Counted from the stretch's first letter, positions 52,370 to 62,590 are shown. The stretch is 64,000 bases of DNA from CAIYZT01 sp947461435 (GCA_965284435.1 OZ260083.1:124001-188000), one strand, 5' to 3'. Notes: generated by a model not told the origin, from the sequence alone. A program made the numbers and translations.

Positions 52370-52399
52370 GGTCAACGCGCCGCGCGCGGCGCGTTGACC
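52370..52399. repeat. perfect 30-bp palindrome between Trm112 and ftsK
   Basis: GGTCAACGCGCCGCG joined directly to its complement. It sits between convergent genes, 63 bp beyond the ftsK stop codon. T-poor flanks, so not a normal terminator; it may act as a bidirectional barrier, a protein-binding site, or be a residue of a repeat. Confidence 0.7.
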
Positions 52400-52461
52400 T
52401 TTGTGAGGGTGGCCATCAGGCAGCGCCGCCGTAAACCGGCGGGGGATTTTATGCCCCGGCC

Positions 52462-55400
52462 TTACCGCTCTTCAATCAGGATCTCGCGCTTGCCGACATG
52501 GTTGGCGGCGGTGACCACAGAGTGTTCTTCCATCTGCTCGACCAATCTTGCGGCCTTGTTATATCCGATGCCGAGTTTGCGCTGGATGTAGGAGGTGGAA
52601 CATTTGCGATCCTTGGCAACGATGGCCACAGCCTGATCATACAAGGAATCGTCCAACCCGTCAGAGCCAAGGCCCAGAACCGCGTCAATCTCGGCGGCGT
52701 TTTCATCTTCGGGGCCGTCGATCACGCCCGACATATAGACGGGCGGGCCGTAGGATTTGAGGTGGTTCACGATTTCTTCGACCTCTTCATCCGAGACGAA
52801 GGGGCCGTGAATTCGGCTGACGCGGCCGCCGCCCGCCATGTAAAGCATATCGCCCATGCCCAAAAGCTGTTCGGCCCCTTGTTCGCCCAAAATCGTGCGG
52901 CTGTCGATCTTTGACGTCACTTGAAAGGAAATCCGGGTGGGGAAGTTGGCCTTGATCGTGCCGGTGATCACATCGACCGAGGGGCGCTGCGTGGCCATGA
53001 TCAGGTGGATGCCGGAAGCGCGGGCCATTTGGGCAAGGCGCTGGATGCAGGCCTCGATTTCCTTGCCGGCGACCATCATCAGATCGGCCATCTCGTCAAC
53101 CACGACCACGATATAGGGAATGGTCACGGGTTGGAATTCTTCGGTTTCAAACACGGGTTCGCCCGTATCATCATCAAATCCGGTCTGGATGGTGCGCTTG
53201 AACATCTCGTTCTTGGCAAGCGCTTCGCGCACGCGGCCATTATAGCCTTCGATGTTGCGCACGCCCATTTTTGACATTTTGCGATACCGCTCTTCCATCT
53301 CTCCGACGACCCATTTCAGGGCGACGACGGCCTTTTTTGGATCGGTCACAACGGGAGACAGCAGATGCGGGATGCCGTCATAGACGGAGAGTTCCAGCAT
53401 CTTGGGGTCGATCATGATCAGGCGGCATTCTTCGGGGGAGAGTTTGTAAAGAAGCGACAGAATCATGGTGTTGATGGCAACGGATTTGCCCGACCCGGTG
53501 GTGCCCGCGATGAGAAGGTGGGGCATTTTGGCGAGGTTGGCGATGATCGGCTCTCCGCCGATATCCTTGCCCAAGGCGAGGGGCAGGCGCATGGAGGTGT
53601 CGCCGAAATCGCGGGCCGAAATGATTTCGCGGAGCACCACCTTTTCGCGCGTGGCGTTGGGCAGTTCGATGCCGATCACGGTGCGGCCGGGGACGGTGGA
53701 CACGCGGGCAGACAGGGCCGACATGCTGCGGGCGATGTCATCGGACAGGCCGATGACGCGGCTGGCCTTCAGGCCGGGGGCGGGTTCCAGTTCGTACATG
53801 GTGACGACGGGGCCGGGACGCACGGAGGTGATCTCTCCGCGCACGCCATAATCATCCAGAACGGATTCCAGCATGCGCGCGTTTTCTTCCAAAGCCTCGT
53901 TCGACAGGCTGTGGCGCTGAATCGAGGCCGGGTTGGACAGCAAGGACAGCGGCGGCAGTTCATAGGCCGGGGCCGGATCATCAAAGCGCAGGCGGGGCTG
54001 GGATTCGGCCATGGCTTGGCGCGACGGGGCGGCCGGTTTGCGGGGGGTGGGCTGCACGACGGGGCGGCGCAGGTCTGGTGCAGGGATCTGGCTGCGCAGA
54101 TCGGGGCCGGGGGCAAAGTCTGCAGCGTCGTCGATGCCGAGATCATAGTCGGCATCCCAGTCGGCCGCGATGGCCAGATCCGTCTCGTCTTGAAGATCAA
54201 GATCATTGGGGGCGGCGCTGCGGCGGGCCCCCGGCATGGGGGGGGCCAAAGAAAGCGCGGCGGCGGCCATGACCGATGCCGAAACCGGGGGTTCCATGCG
54301 CAGACCGGGCGCATTGGGGCGGCGGGTTGTATCGGCCACCAGCGGCACGGGGCCGCGCGGGCGGGTCTGCGAGGATTCGCGGCGGGCGATGGCGGCGGCG
54401 ATGGGATTGCTGGCTGTCGGTGCCACCACGGGGCCGCTGCTGCGCTGGCGGATCACATCGGAGATCCGGGATTTGATGCGGTCTTGGTCGGGAAGATCGA
54501 TCAGCAGATCCGCAGATTCGGGCAAGGGACGCTCGATCAATTCTGGTTCGGGCTGGGCGCCGCGGCGCAAGACCGAGGGCACAAGCGCCATCAGGCCGGT
54601 CCGGGTGCGCGGCGCGGCGTAGGAGGCGGCTTCGGCCAGAGGTTCGCTGTAGCGGGAATCGGCGTGCAGGGGGCTGGCCTGGCCCCAGTCAGGTTTGGTG
54701 TGAGGACCGGTTTCAATCTTGGGTTCGGACCGGCGGGCCAGACTGCCGCGCTGTGCGGCGGCCAGCGACGCGGCGCCCGGCGCCTGAACCGCGGCCTTGG
54801 CCGCGCGGTGCCGTTGGTGCAGCGCGGCGCCCGCACGAAGCGAGCCGGTTGCCCCCTTGTGGGCAGCGCCCAACAAGGAATCATAGGTTAAAATGACCCC
54901 ATTGGTCAGGAATCGGAGGATGATCACCAGTTCCGAGCGTGTGAAGCCCGCGATCAGAAGCGAGGCCGCCATCATCGCGACGCCGAAGATCAGGCTCATG
55001 GTCTTGATGGCAATGACCGGCGAGATGGGCATAAGGTTGATCAGGACGCCCAAGAAAGTATCGCCGAACAGGCCGCCTAGACCGAAGTAATGGGGCCAAT
55101 CGGCCCCTGCGGCCAGTGTGGCCGCATAGACCGACGCCGTGGCGGCCGCGAAGGGCAGGAAAACGGCGCGGGTCAGAACACGTTCGGCCCCTCGGTGCAG
55201 CACGAACCGCCCCCCCCAGACCATGACGATCAGCGGCACCACCCAAGACCCCTTGCCTGCGAGCAAGATCATGGTGGAGGCCAGCGACGCGCCGAAATGC
55301 CCGAAGAGATTGACGATGGGCTTATCGGTGGCGACCATCCACGAGGGATCTTCGGGTGAATAGGTCCAAAGCATCAAGGCGATGCACAGCCCAAGCAGGG

Positions 55401-55500
55401 CCAACGCAACCCCGAACAATTCGCGGCCGCGGCGTTCGAGCATGGCTTGCGTACCTTGATCCAGAAGGGGATCGCGCTGACGGGCCTGATAGGATGCCAT
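52462..55500 (-). CDS. ftsK: DNA translocase FtsK
   Basis: A 1012-residue DNA pump for chromosome segregation at the septum. Four N-terminal helices (about 25-180), a long low-complexity linker rich in Pro/Arg/Ala, the RecA-like motor (Walker A GTTGSGKS near residue 665; Walker B IVVVVDEMADLM), and a C-terminal gamma winged-helix domain (about 945-1010) with SYIQRKLGIGYNKAARLVEQMEEHSVV. The start at 55500 has GAGGTTCAG; it begins 11 bp after the aminotransferase gene. Confidence 0.97.
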   Translation of the reverse strand: MASYQARQRDPLLDQGTQAMLERRGRELFGVALALLGLCIALMLWTYSPEDPSWMVATDKPIVNLFGHFGASLASTMILLAGKGSWVVPLIVMVWGGRFVLHRGAERVLTRAVFLPFAAATASVYAATLAAGADWPHYFGLGGLFGDTFLGVLINLMPISPVIAIKTMSLIFGVAMMAASLLIAGFTRSELVIILRFLTNGVILTYDSLLGAAHKGATGSLRAGAALHQRHRAAKAAVQAPGAASLAAAQRGSLARRSEPKIETGPHTKPDWGQASPLHADSRYSEPLAEAASYAAPRTRTGLMALVPSVLRRGAQPEPELIERPLPESADLLIDLPDQDRIKSRISDVIRQRSSGPVVAPTASNPIAAAIARRESSQTRPRGPVPLVADTTRRPNAPGLRMEPPVSASVMAAAALSLAPPMPGARRSAAPNDLDLQDETDLAIAADWDADYDLGIDDAADFAPGPDLRSQIPAPDLRRPVVQPTPRKPAAPSRQAMAESQPRLRFDDPAPAYELPPLSLLSNPASIQRHSLSNEALEENARMLESVLDDYGVRGEITSVRPGPVVTMYELEPAPGLKASRVIGLSDDIARSMSALSARVSTVPGRTVIGIELPNATREKVVLREIISARDFGDTSMRLPLALGKDIGGEPIIANLAKMPHLLIAGTTGSGKSVAINTMILSLLYKLSPEECRLIMIDPKMLELSVYDGIPHLLSPVVTDPKKAVVALKWVVGEMEERYRKMSKMGVRNIEGYNGRVREALAKNEMFKRTIQTGFDDDTGEPVFETEEFQPVTIPYIVVVVDEMADLMMVAGKEIEACIQRLAQMARASGIHLIMATQRPSVDVITGTIKANFPTRISFQVTSKIDSRTILGEQGAEQLLGMGDMLYMAGGGRVSRIHGPFVSDEEVEEIVNHLKSYGPPVYMSGVIDGPEDENAAEIDAVLGLGSDGLDDSLYDQAVAIVAKDRKCSTSYIQRKLGIGYNKAARLVEQMEEHSVVTAANHVGKREILIEER

Positions 55501-55511
55501 TGATCTGAACC

Positions 55512-56690
55512 TCACCGATACAGGCAGTCGCGGAGCATGGTCAGCCCGCGCTGCGTTTCTTCTTTTGGGGCCACCAAAGCGACCCTGATATAGCCTTTTG
55601 CCGGATTATGCCCGGCGACGTCACGCGACAGATAGGCCCCCGGCAAGACCCGAACGCCCGTTTCGCGCCAAGCGCGCAGGGCGCTGGCCTCGCCGTCGTC
55701 GACCGCAAGCCACAGGAAGAACCCGCCTTGCGGCACCTGAAAGCCTTGGATGCCGCCAAAGATCTGCCGGGCGATGTCGAATTTCTGATGGTACAGCGCG
55801 CGCGAGGCGGTCACGTGCCCCTCGTCCGACCAAGCCGCTTCGCTGACGCGCTGCAGGGGTAAGGGCACCGGGGCACCGGCAAAACTGCGAAGTTTGCGCA
55901 GGCGCGCCATACCTTGGGCCCCGCCCGCCACAAAACCAGACCGCAACCCCGGCAGGTTTGAGCGTTTGGACAGGGAATGAAAAGCAAAGGCCCGTTCGGG
56001 ATTGGCCCCGATTTCGGCCGCGATTTCAAGGATACCGGGCGGCGGAGATTGCGCCCAGATGTCGCTGTAGCATTCATCGGCCAAGACGATGAAATCGTGC
56101 TTTTCTGCAAGAGCCAGCAGCGTTGTCAGGTACTCGCGGCTGGCAACCGAGCCTTGCGGATTGGCAGGAGAGCAGATGTAGGCAATCGCGACGCGGTCCA
56201 ACTGGGCGGGGGCAAGCCCGGCGTAATCGGGCAGGAAGCCCGTCGCGGCCGTCGCCGGAACATACAAGGGTTCTGCCCCCACGGTCAGCGCGGCCACGGC
56301 ATAGACCTGATAGAAGGGGTTTGGCATCAAGACCAAGGGCGTTTGCCCGCCCTTGCGTTCGGGGCACAGCGCGATGCAGGCGTTGAACAGGCCTTCGCGC
56401 GTGCCGTTCAGGTTCATGATCTGATCTGGCCCCAGATCAACCCCGTAGCGCCGTTTCAACCACCCGGTGATGGCGGCCAAAAGTTCGGGCGTGCCATCGT
56501 TGGGGGGATAGACGCCAAAGCCGGACAGATGGGCATTCAGGATCGGGGCCACAAAATCGGGCATGGGATGGCGCGGTTCACCGATGGTCATGGCAATGGG
56601 CGCCCCGCCCGGAGCGTGCGAATCCAAAAGCGCCCGCAATCGCGGAAACGCATAATCCGGCAGGTTCGAAAACCGCTCAGGAAACGCCAT
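55512..56690 (-). CDS. class I/II aminotransferase (DapC-like)
   Basis: A 392-residue PLP-dependent aminotransferase, probably succinyldiaminopimelate transaminase. TIGEPRHPMPDF at the N-terminus, GFGVYPPNDGTPEL, and NGTREGLFNACIAL are characteristic, and the PLP Lys is in HSLSKRSNLPG. GAGGCAGAC precedes the ATG at 56690. It shares an operon with ftsK. Confidence 0.9.
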   Translation of the reverse strand: MAFPERFSNLPDYAFPRLRALLDSHAPGGAPIAMTIGEPRHPMPDFVAPILNAHLSGFGVYPPNDGTPELLAAITGWLKRRYGVDLGPDQIMNLNGTREGLFNACIALCPERKGGQTPLVLMPNPFYQVYAVAALTVGAEPLYVPATAATGFLPDYAGLAPAQLDRVAIAYICSPANPQGSVASREYLTTLLALAEKHDFIVLADECYSDIWAQSPPPGILEIAAEIGANPERAFAFHSLSKRSNLPGLRSGFVAGGAQGMARLRKLRSFAGAPVPLPLQRVSEAAWSDEGHVTASRALYHQKFDIARQIFGGIQGFQVPQGGFFLWLAVDDGEASALRAWRETGVRVLPGAYLSRDVAGHNPAKGYIRVALVAPKEETQRGLTMLRDCLYR

Positions 56691-56891
56691 GTCTGCCTCA
56701 ACCTCGGGGTCATTGCGCCCCGTTATTGCCAAGTCTTAGCGAGGCGCGGGGCGCGGGTCCAGAAAAACGTAAGGATTAAACGGGGATGGGGGGGGGATCT
56801 GTGGCTTTTTCGCATGAGTTTGTCGGCTTGCGGGGGTTGAACTTTGCCTTGCGGGTGCCGAAATCGCGCGAAACGGCACGAGGGATCGCGG

Positions 56892-57845
56892 GTGAGACAG
56901 GCACGGCTTGGATGGAAAGGGTGGGGAAGCCTTGCGGTTGGGGTGGGGGTTTTGGCCGGGATTTGTGCGGTACTCTGGGCGGAGATGAGACCGAACCGGA
57001 CGCTGGAGCGCGCGGTGTTTGAAGGACTTTATCACAGCCCCCTGCCCCGACTTGCGACGCCGCCATCGGTTTTTCACCTTGGTCATTCGCTGGTGGGGCG
57101 CGACATGCCCGCCATGGTGGCGCAATTGACGGGGGGCGTCTTTGCCAGCCAGTTGGGATGGGGGGCGTCGCTGCGGCAACATTGGACGGGGGATGTTCCG
57201 GGGTTTGCCGAGGAAAACGCCAGCGCCGCGTTTCGTCCGGCACGTGAGGCGATCTTGTCTGGCGATTATCAGGCCGTGGTCCTGACCGAGATGATCGATT
57301 TGGCGGACGCGCTGCGCCACCACGATTCGGCGCGGGCGCTGGCCGATTGGGCCCTTTTGGCCCGCACATCGCGGCAAGATGTGAGGGTGTATCTGTACGA
57401 GACATGGCACCGCTGGGACGATCCCGCAGGCTGGGCGCAGCGCGTGCGGCAGGACCGCGCCGCCCTGTGGGAGGATGGCCTGCTGCGCCCCGCCATGGCG
57501 CGCGAAGGCGTTGGGGTGATCTATGTCATTCCCGGCGGGCAAGTGATGGCGGCCGTGGTTGCGGCGGCTGAGGCCGGAATGCTGCCATCGATTGGCGGGC
57601 GCGCGGCGCTGTTCAGCGACGAGATTCACCTGACAGATCTGGGGGCCTATGTGGTGGCCCTGACGCAGTATGCGGTGCTGATGGGGCGCAGCCCGCAGGG
57701 CCTGCCATCCGATTTGCGGCGGGCCGATGGGACGGCAGCCGATTTGCCCCGCGATGTGGCGGCGCTGCAGGCCTTGGTCTGGACGGTGGTGCAGGGGGAC
57801 CCGATGACAGGGATCGCCGGGCAGAGGGATGCGGCAGGCCCCTAG
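56892..57845 (+). CDS. SGNH-hydrolase-like protein
   Basis: A 317-residue protein with an N-terminal membrane helix (about 12-30) and an SGNH-like domain: Ser66 in HLGHSLVG and the Asp243-x2-His246 of SDEIHLTDLGAY near the end, the usual block I and V spacing of acyl-esterases acting on sugars or lipids. Starts with GTG after GAGGGATCGCGG; the longer ORF to 56844 has a TTG start and no support. Ends convergent with the amidase, 4 bp overlap. Confidence 0.72.
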   Translation: MRQARLGWKGWGSLAVGVGVLAGICAVLWAEMRPNRTLERAVFEGLYHSPLPRLATPPSVFHLGHSLVGRDMPAMVAQLTGGVFASQLGWGASLRQHWTGDVPGFAEENASAAFRPAREAILSGDYQAVVLTEMIDLADALRHHDSARALADWALLARTSRQDVRVYLYETWHRWDDPAGWAQRVRQDRAALWEDGLLRPAMAREGVGVIYVIPGGQVMAAVVAAAEAGMLPSIGGRAALFSDEIHLTDLGAYVVALTQYAVLMGRSPQGLPSDLRRADGTAADLPRDVAALQALVWTVVQGDPMTGIAGQRDAAGP

Positions 57846-59170
57846 GCCAAGGCCCGCTCGGCCGCGAGGCCCAGCACGATCAAACGCTCTTCGGTGCCGC
57901 TGGCCCCCATGATCGATATCCCGCAGGAGGGTTGGTTGGTGGGCAGCGTCAGAACCGGAAGATTCATCAGATTTCCCATGCGGGTGTTGCGCAGGGCCAA
58001 AAGATTTTCGGTCACGTAATAATCTGGATCGCTCATCAGGCGGGCGGCGTCGGGCGGCAAGATGGGCGAGGTGGGCAGCAAAACCGCGTCAAAGCCGGCC
58101 ATGTCGCGGGCCCAGGCCGCGCGGATCTGGTTCAGGCGGCGCCAGCCTGCCACATAATCCATCGCCGAAACCCTCTGCCCGGCGCGAAACCGATCAAGGA
58201 TTCGCGGGAACATCTTGTCCGGCGCCGATTCGATGAGGGTGGACCAGATGCCGTAAGCTTCGGCGGTGAACAAGATCCCGGCGAGGGTCAGCGCCTCGGC
58301 CATATCGGGGAAGGCGACGCGGGTTACCTTGGCCCCCGCGCGGCCCAGACGGGCCAGAGCATCGTCAAAACCCTGCGCCGGGCGATCGCGCAGGCCATCC
58401 AGCGCGATGGTTTCAAGCACCGCGAGGCGCGCGCCGGACAGGCTGGGCACGGTCAGATCCATGGGGCGGGCGCCTTCGGCGGCGGCCAGCAAAAGCGCGC
58501 AGTCTTCGACCGAATGGGCCAAAAAGCCCACGGTGTCGAATTTTTCGCACAGCGGCACGACCCCGGTCAGCGGCAGGCGGCCCGAGGTGGTTTTGAGACC
58601 CACAAGATCATTCCAGGCCGCCGGAAGGCGCACCGATCCGCCGGTATCGGACCCCACGGCAGCCGGGGCGAGGCCGAAGGCGATGGAGGCCGCCGCACCC
58701 GAGGACGACCCGCCCGCCACCGCGCGGGGATCGTTGATACACGGCGGGGTGGCGGTGACCGGGTTCAGGCCAAGGCCAGAAAAGGCCAGTTCGGACATAT
58801 GGGTTTTGCCAAGGCAAACAAGGCCTTCGCGGGTTGCCATTTCGAGCACGGCGGCGTCGCGCGGCGGGGTGCGCCCGCGTAGGAGGGCGGATCCGGCCTC
58901 TGTCGGCGTGCCGGCGGTATCAAACAGGTCTTTCCACGACAGCGGCACCCCGTCGAGCGGCCCGCGGCGCAGCCCCATCTTGGCGCGGCCCGCGGCACCC
59001 ATCGCCTCGCCCCGGGCGCGGGTTGGGGTTGTGCGGGCATAGATGCGCGGCGCGGTTTCGTGCGCGTCGATCTTGTCCAAAAAGTACTCGGCCAGTTCAA
59101 CGGCATTGATCGTGCCTTTGCCGATGGCGCGGCCCAGCTCTGCTGCGGTCATGTTGGACCAGGTTTTCAT
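57842..59170 (-). CDS. amidase (amidase signature family)
   Basis: A 442-residue amidase with the Ser-cisSer-Lys triad: Lys80 in PLSWKDLFDTAG, the GGSSSG loop (about 153-158) and Ser179 in GSDTGGSV. A stand-alone enzyme of unknown amide substrate, not GatA: no gatB or gatC is adjacent. The start at 59170 has GGGGTGCATC upstream; a long N-terminal extension to 59335 is rejected. Confidence 0.9.
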   Translation of the reverse strand: MKTWSNMTAAELGRAIGKGTINAVELAEYFLDKIDAHETAPRIYARTTPTRARGEAMGAAGRAKMGLRRGPLDGVPLSWKDLFDTAGTPTEAGSALLRGRTPPRDAAVLEMATREGLVCLGKTHMSELAFSGLGLNPVTATPPCINDPRAVAGGSSSGAAASIAFGLAPAAVGSDTGGSVRLPAAWNDLVGLKTTSGRLPLTGVVPLCEKFDTVGFLAHSVEDCALLLAAAEGARPMDLTVPSLSGARLAVLETIALDGLRDRPAQGFDDALARLGRAGAKVTRVAFPDMAEALTLAGILFTAEAYGIWSTLIESAPDKMFPRILDRFRAGQRVSAMDYVAGWRRLNQIRAAWARDMAGFDAVLLPTSPILPPDAARLMSDPDYYVTENLLALRNTRMGNLMNLPVLTLPTNQPSCGISIMGASGTEERLIVLGLAAERALA

Positions 59171-59248
59171 GATGCACCCCATTGTTGCGGGCAGGCTAGC
59201 GGCAAGGGGGCGCATGGACAATCCCGCGCGTTCGCGCATAGTCGGGGC

Positions 59249-60478
59249 ATGACATATGACAGCGATATCGTGATCGTGGGCGGGGGGTTGAATGGCCCGG
59301 CCTTGGCATTGGCACTGGCGAGCGGGGGGATGCACGTGACGGTCATCGACGCCCGCGCGGCCCCGGCGCGGGCCAAGCCCGGCTTTGACGGGCGCGCCTA
59401 TGCGCTGTCGATCGCGTCAAAGCGCTTGTTGACGGCGATTGGCGTTTGGGCGCGGGTGGGGGCGCAATCGCAGCCGATGTTAAAGATCGTGGCCACGGAT
59501 GGGCGGGTGGGCCAAGGGCCTGCGCCGCTGTGGTTGCGGTTTGATCATGACGAAATTGAAGAGGGGCCCATGGGGTTCATGCTGGAGGACCGGCATTTGT
59601 ATGCCGGGTTTCTGGACGCCATGGCCGAGGAGCCCAGAATTACCCTGATCGCCGGGCAGACGGTGGTGAGCCAAGAGATTACCGGGCAGGCAGCGCGGGT
59701 GACCCTGGCCAGCGGCGCGACGGTGAGCGCGCGGGTTCTGGTGGGCTGCGATGGCCGCGCATCAGGCGTGGCGGCGCGGGCCGGGATCAAGCGGCAGGGG
59801 CATGAGTATGGGCAAACGGCGCTGGTCTGCGCCGTAAGCCATGAGCGCGCGCACAGCGGCATCGCGCATCAGTTTTTCACGCCCGGTGGGCCCTTTGCCA
59901 TTTTGCCGCTGGCCGGCGGGCACCATTCGTCGGTGGTGTGGAGCGAGCCTGAAGGCCCCGCCCGGCAGATTGCGGCGCTGGAGGATGCGGACTTTCTGAC
60001 GGTGCTGCGCCCCCGGTTCGGCGCGTTTCTGGGCGAGATTGCGCTGGTGGGCGCGCGGTTCAGCTATCCTTTGTCGCTGACCTTGGCCGAGCGGTTTGCC
60101 GGGCCGCGGTTGGCCTTGGTGGGCGATGCCGCGCATGGGGTGCATCCGATCGCGGGCCAAGGATTGAATCTGGGGCTGCGCGATGTGGGGGCGCTGGCAC
60201 AGGTGATGGTGGATGCCGCGCGGCGCGGCGAGGATATTGGCGCGGCCGATGTGCTGGAGCGTTATCAGACCTGGCGGCGGCCCGAGGCCATGGCGCTTGC
60301 GCTGGGAATGGACGGGGTGAACGCCCTGTTTTCCAATGACAATCCGATTCTTCGCGCCGGGCGCGATCTGGGCCTTGGGATTGTGGGCGCGATGCCGGGG
60401 CTGCGGCGCGCCTTTTTGCGCCAAGCGGCCGGACTGACCGGCGAGGTTCCGCGTTTGCTGGCCGGGCGCATGTTGTAG
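59249..60478 (+). CDS. UbiH/VisC-family FAD-dependent hydroxylase
   Basis: A 409-residue class A flavin monooxygenase for ubiquinone ring hydroxylation. FAD GxGxxG is VGGGLNGPALALALA near the N-terminus, the CDGRASGVAARAGI loop is present, and GDAAHGVHPIAGQGLNLGLRDVGALA (about 290) is the second FAD motif. It could be UbiH, UbiL or UbiF; which step is not decided by motif alone. Confidence 0.92.
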   Translation: MTYDSDIVIVGGGLNGPALALALASGGMHVTVIDARAAPARAKPGFDGRAYALSIASKRLLTAIGVWARVGAQSQPMLKIVATDGRVGQGPAPLWLRFDHDEIEEGPMGFMLEDRHLYAGFLDAMAEEPRITLIAGQTVVSQEITGQAARVTLASGATVSARVLVGCDGRASGVAARAGIKRQGHEYGQTALVCAVSHERAHSGIAHQFFTPGGPFAILPLAGGHHSSVVWSEPEGPARQIAALEDADFLTVLRPRFGAFLGEIALVGARFSYPLSLTLAERFAGPRLALVGDAAHGVHPIAGQGLNLGLRDVGALAQVMVDAARRGEDIGAADVLERYQTWRRPEAMALALGMDGVNALFSNDNPILRAGRDLGLGIVGAMPGLRRAFLRQAAGLTGEVPRLLAGRML

Positions 60479-60522
60479 GCCCCCCCACCGCCCCTGACGG
60501 GACGGCGGGAGAGGCCAGCCGC

Positions 60523-61926
60523 CTAAGACAAGGCGCGTTTCAACGCAGGGACGTTTTGCACGATCAGAACATCAAGGGCCAGAACCGCCACCAAGGTCAC
60601 GCCGATCAGCGGAAACAGCATCGACAGACCCACGGTGATGGCCAGCGCGCCCTTCCAAAGGGGCATTTCTGCGGGGCGCGGCGGGGCGGCCAAACGCGCC
60701 GCAAAGGCCGGACGGCGTTTCCACCACAAGACTATTCCTGACACGCAGATCGCCCCGATCGACAGCAACACCAAAAGGTTCACCAAGAAGTTGACAAGGC
60801 CAACCTGCCCTTCGTGCAGCGCGATGCCCACGGCCATCGCCTTGGCGCCAAGCGGATAATCGGCATAGCGCACATCGGCCAGCACCTTGCCGGTGTATTG
60901 ATCGACATGCACGGTGCGATCACCGGTGGGACCGGAGCCATCATAGCTCATGGAATCCTGCGACAGGGTCCAGACGCCCGTGTCATCGGTGGGGGCCGCA
61001 ATCTGAAAGCGGTTTTCAAAGCCAAGGATCCGGCCAAGGTGCACCATGGTGGCCATGTCCAGCACGACACCCGGTTCCAGAACCTGAACCCCGGCCTGAC
61101 TGCCGCTGGTGGGCAGGGGGGTCAGTTCCAGCCCCCAAGGCACCTCTTTGGCACCCGAGCCGTTCAGGCTGATGTGGGTTTTGTCGGACAGGGGCGCGCC
61201 CCATTTTTCGGCCGGAAAGCTGTTCCATGCCTTGACCCAATGATCGCCCCAGATCCCGGCCCAGGCCATGCCCGTGACCAGAAAGGCGGCCAGCAGGACC
61301 GAGGTCCAAAACCCCAAAACCTCATGCAAGGATTTCCAGAACGCCCGGCCCCGTGCGGCAAAGTTGGGGATCAGGATCTGCGAAAACCGCCGGTCTGCCC
61401 GGGGCCACCACAGGTAAAGACCGGTGCAGATCATCACAAGACCAAGACCCGCCGCGATTTCTAGCAGGCGGTCGCCCGTGGTTCCGATCAGCAAGGTGCC
61501 GTGTACTTTTTCAAGCCAGGCATACCAGGTATCGCCGTCGGCGGTCTGGCGCAGGAGCGTGCCGGTATAGGGATCAAGCGCCACGATGACCGGGGTTTGC
61601 GGGCCGTTGACGGTGATCAGCGCGGCCCGATCTGGCTGATAGGGGGTGATGTATCGGGCCGCGCCCGTGCCCCCTTCGACCCCGGCGATGGCGGCGGTGA
61701 TCTGCTGGGCCACAGACAAGGGCGCCGCCGTTGGGATCACGCGCAGGCGGTCGCCATATTCGGGCAGGACGGTGGTCAGCAGCATCATGAAAAAGCCGGT
61801 GACGGCCAGGATGAGCAGGAAGGGAACCACGAAAAGCCCGGCATAAAAATGCCAGCGCCAAGCGGCAAAGTAGAGTTTGTTGGCCAAAGGGGGCTGCGGG
61901 GCAGCGGAAGACGAAAACTCGGTCAT
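60523..61926 (-). CDS. PepSY-domain membrane protein
   Basis: A 467-residue inner-membrane protein with four large helices and PepSY-like repeats. Signatures: HFYAGLFVVPFLLILAVTGFF, TWYAWLEKVHGTLLIG and GLGLVMICTGLYLWWPR, all from the PepSY_TM family linked to iron or heme utilisation. A DUF2946-like gene lies just upstream on the same strand, a pairing often seen in metal uptake clusters, but no TonB receptor is in the window. Confidence 0.85.
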   Translation of the reverse strand: MTEFSSSAAPQPPLANKLYFAAWRWHFYAGLFVVPFLLILAVTGFFMMLLTTVLPEYGDRLRVIPTAAPLSVAQQITAAIAGVEGGTGAARYITPYQPDRAALITVNGPQTPVIVALDPYTGTLLRQTADGDTWYAWLEKVHGTLLIGTTGDRLLEIAAGLGLVMICTGLYLWWPRADRRFSQILIPNFAARGRAFWKSLHEVLGFWTSVLLAAFLVTGMAWAGIWGDHWVKAWNSFPAEKWGAPLSDKTHISLNGSGAKEVPWGLELTPLPTSGSQAGVQVLEPGVVLDMATMVHLGRILGFENRFQIAAPTDDTGVWTLSQDSMSYDGSGPTGDRTVHVDQYTGKVLADVRYADYPLGAKAMAVGIALHEGQVGLVNFLVNLLVLLSIGAICVSGIVLWWKRRPAFAARLAAPPRPAEMPLWKGALAITVGLSMLFPLIGVTLVAVLALDVLIVQNVPALKRALS

Positions 61927-61995
61927 GGAGGGGTCTTTCAAGAAGCGCCGCAGATGCGGCAGGACCGCGCCCAAGGGGGCACGGCGGGGTGGGCT

Positions 61996-62370
61996 TCAGC
62001 TGAAAGACAGGCCGGGCGGGCCGCGCGCAAAGGGGGCATGGACAGCGATTTGCCCCGGCCATCGTTGCGCCGTCGGCTGAAGCACCCCAGCGGAGAGGAA
62101 CGCCTGAGCATCCGCCGCCAGCGCAATGGCGGGCGGCAGGACAGCGCCGCCCAACGTGCAGGCCGGACAGTCGGAAGGTTTGGATGGCGAAGCGGGATCA
62201 CCAGTTGTGCCGCACCAGGCAATGGCGATGTCGTTGGCCTGAAGGAAGGACAGCGCGGTTGCCTGAGGGGCCGTCAGAACCGGACGATGCGCCGCGCCCA
62301 GACCGATCAGGGCCAAGAGAGCAAGCGCCACAAAGGCGCGGGCAAGGATGTGGGTCAACCGAATGCGCAT
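61996..62370 (-). CDS. DUF2946-like secreted protein
   Basis: A 124-residue protein with an N-terminal signal or membrane helix (about 8-26) and a short Cys-x2-Cys stretch (SDCPACTL) in the middle, the mark of DUF2946 proteins. Probable periplasmic metal-handling partner of the PepSY protein, 69 bp away on the same strand. The longer ORF to 62454 is rejected. Confidence 0.65.
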   Translation of the reverse strand: MRIRLTHILARAFVALALLALIGLGAAHRPVLTAPQATALSFLQANDIAIAWCGTTGDPASPSKPSDCPACTLGGAVLPPAIALAADAQAFLSAGVLQPTAQRWPGQIAVHAPFARGPPGLSFS

Positions 62371-62539
62371 GAAATTCCGCCTAACACAAGCGCGCCCGAT
62401 TTGCCAAGCCCGCGTGCCAATGCGACGCAGACCAGCACACCACAGGTTCGGCATCTCTTTGTCCTGTTATGGGGGCCGTGTTTGCCGATCCTGTCTGTTT
62501 CCAACACAATCAGAACAGCCACAAATCAAACAAGGTTCA

Positions 62540-62567
62540 CCGGAATGGGCGATGCGGCCCATTCCGG
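62540..62567 (-). terminator. hairpin after the esterase gene
   Basis: Perfect 11-bp stem CCGGAATGGGC / GCCCATTCCGG with a 6-nt loop, 23 bp past the esterase stop on the minus strand. The T-tract is weak (TGAACCTTGTTTG). Confidence 0.55.
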
Positions 62568-62590
62568 ATTCTGAATGCCAATGGGTGCGG

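Noticed and set aside
52370..52399. The 30-bp palindrome as a dif site
   Set aside because: dif sites are AT-rich at the centre and only partly palindromic; proximity to ftsK alone is not evidence.
53365..54891. 508-residue open frame on the plus strand
   Set aside because: Antisense shadow of ftsK; Gly-rich and without any recognisable domain.
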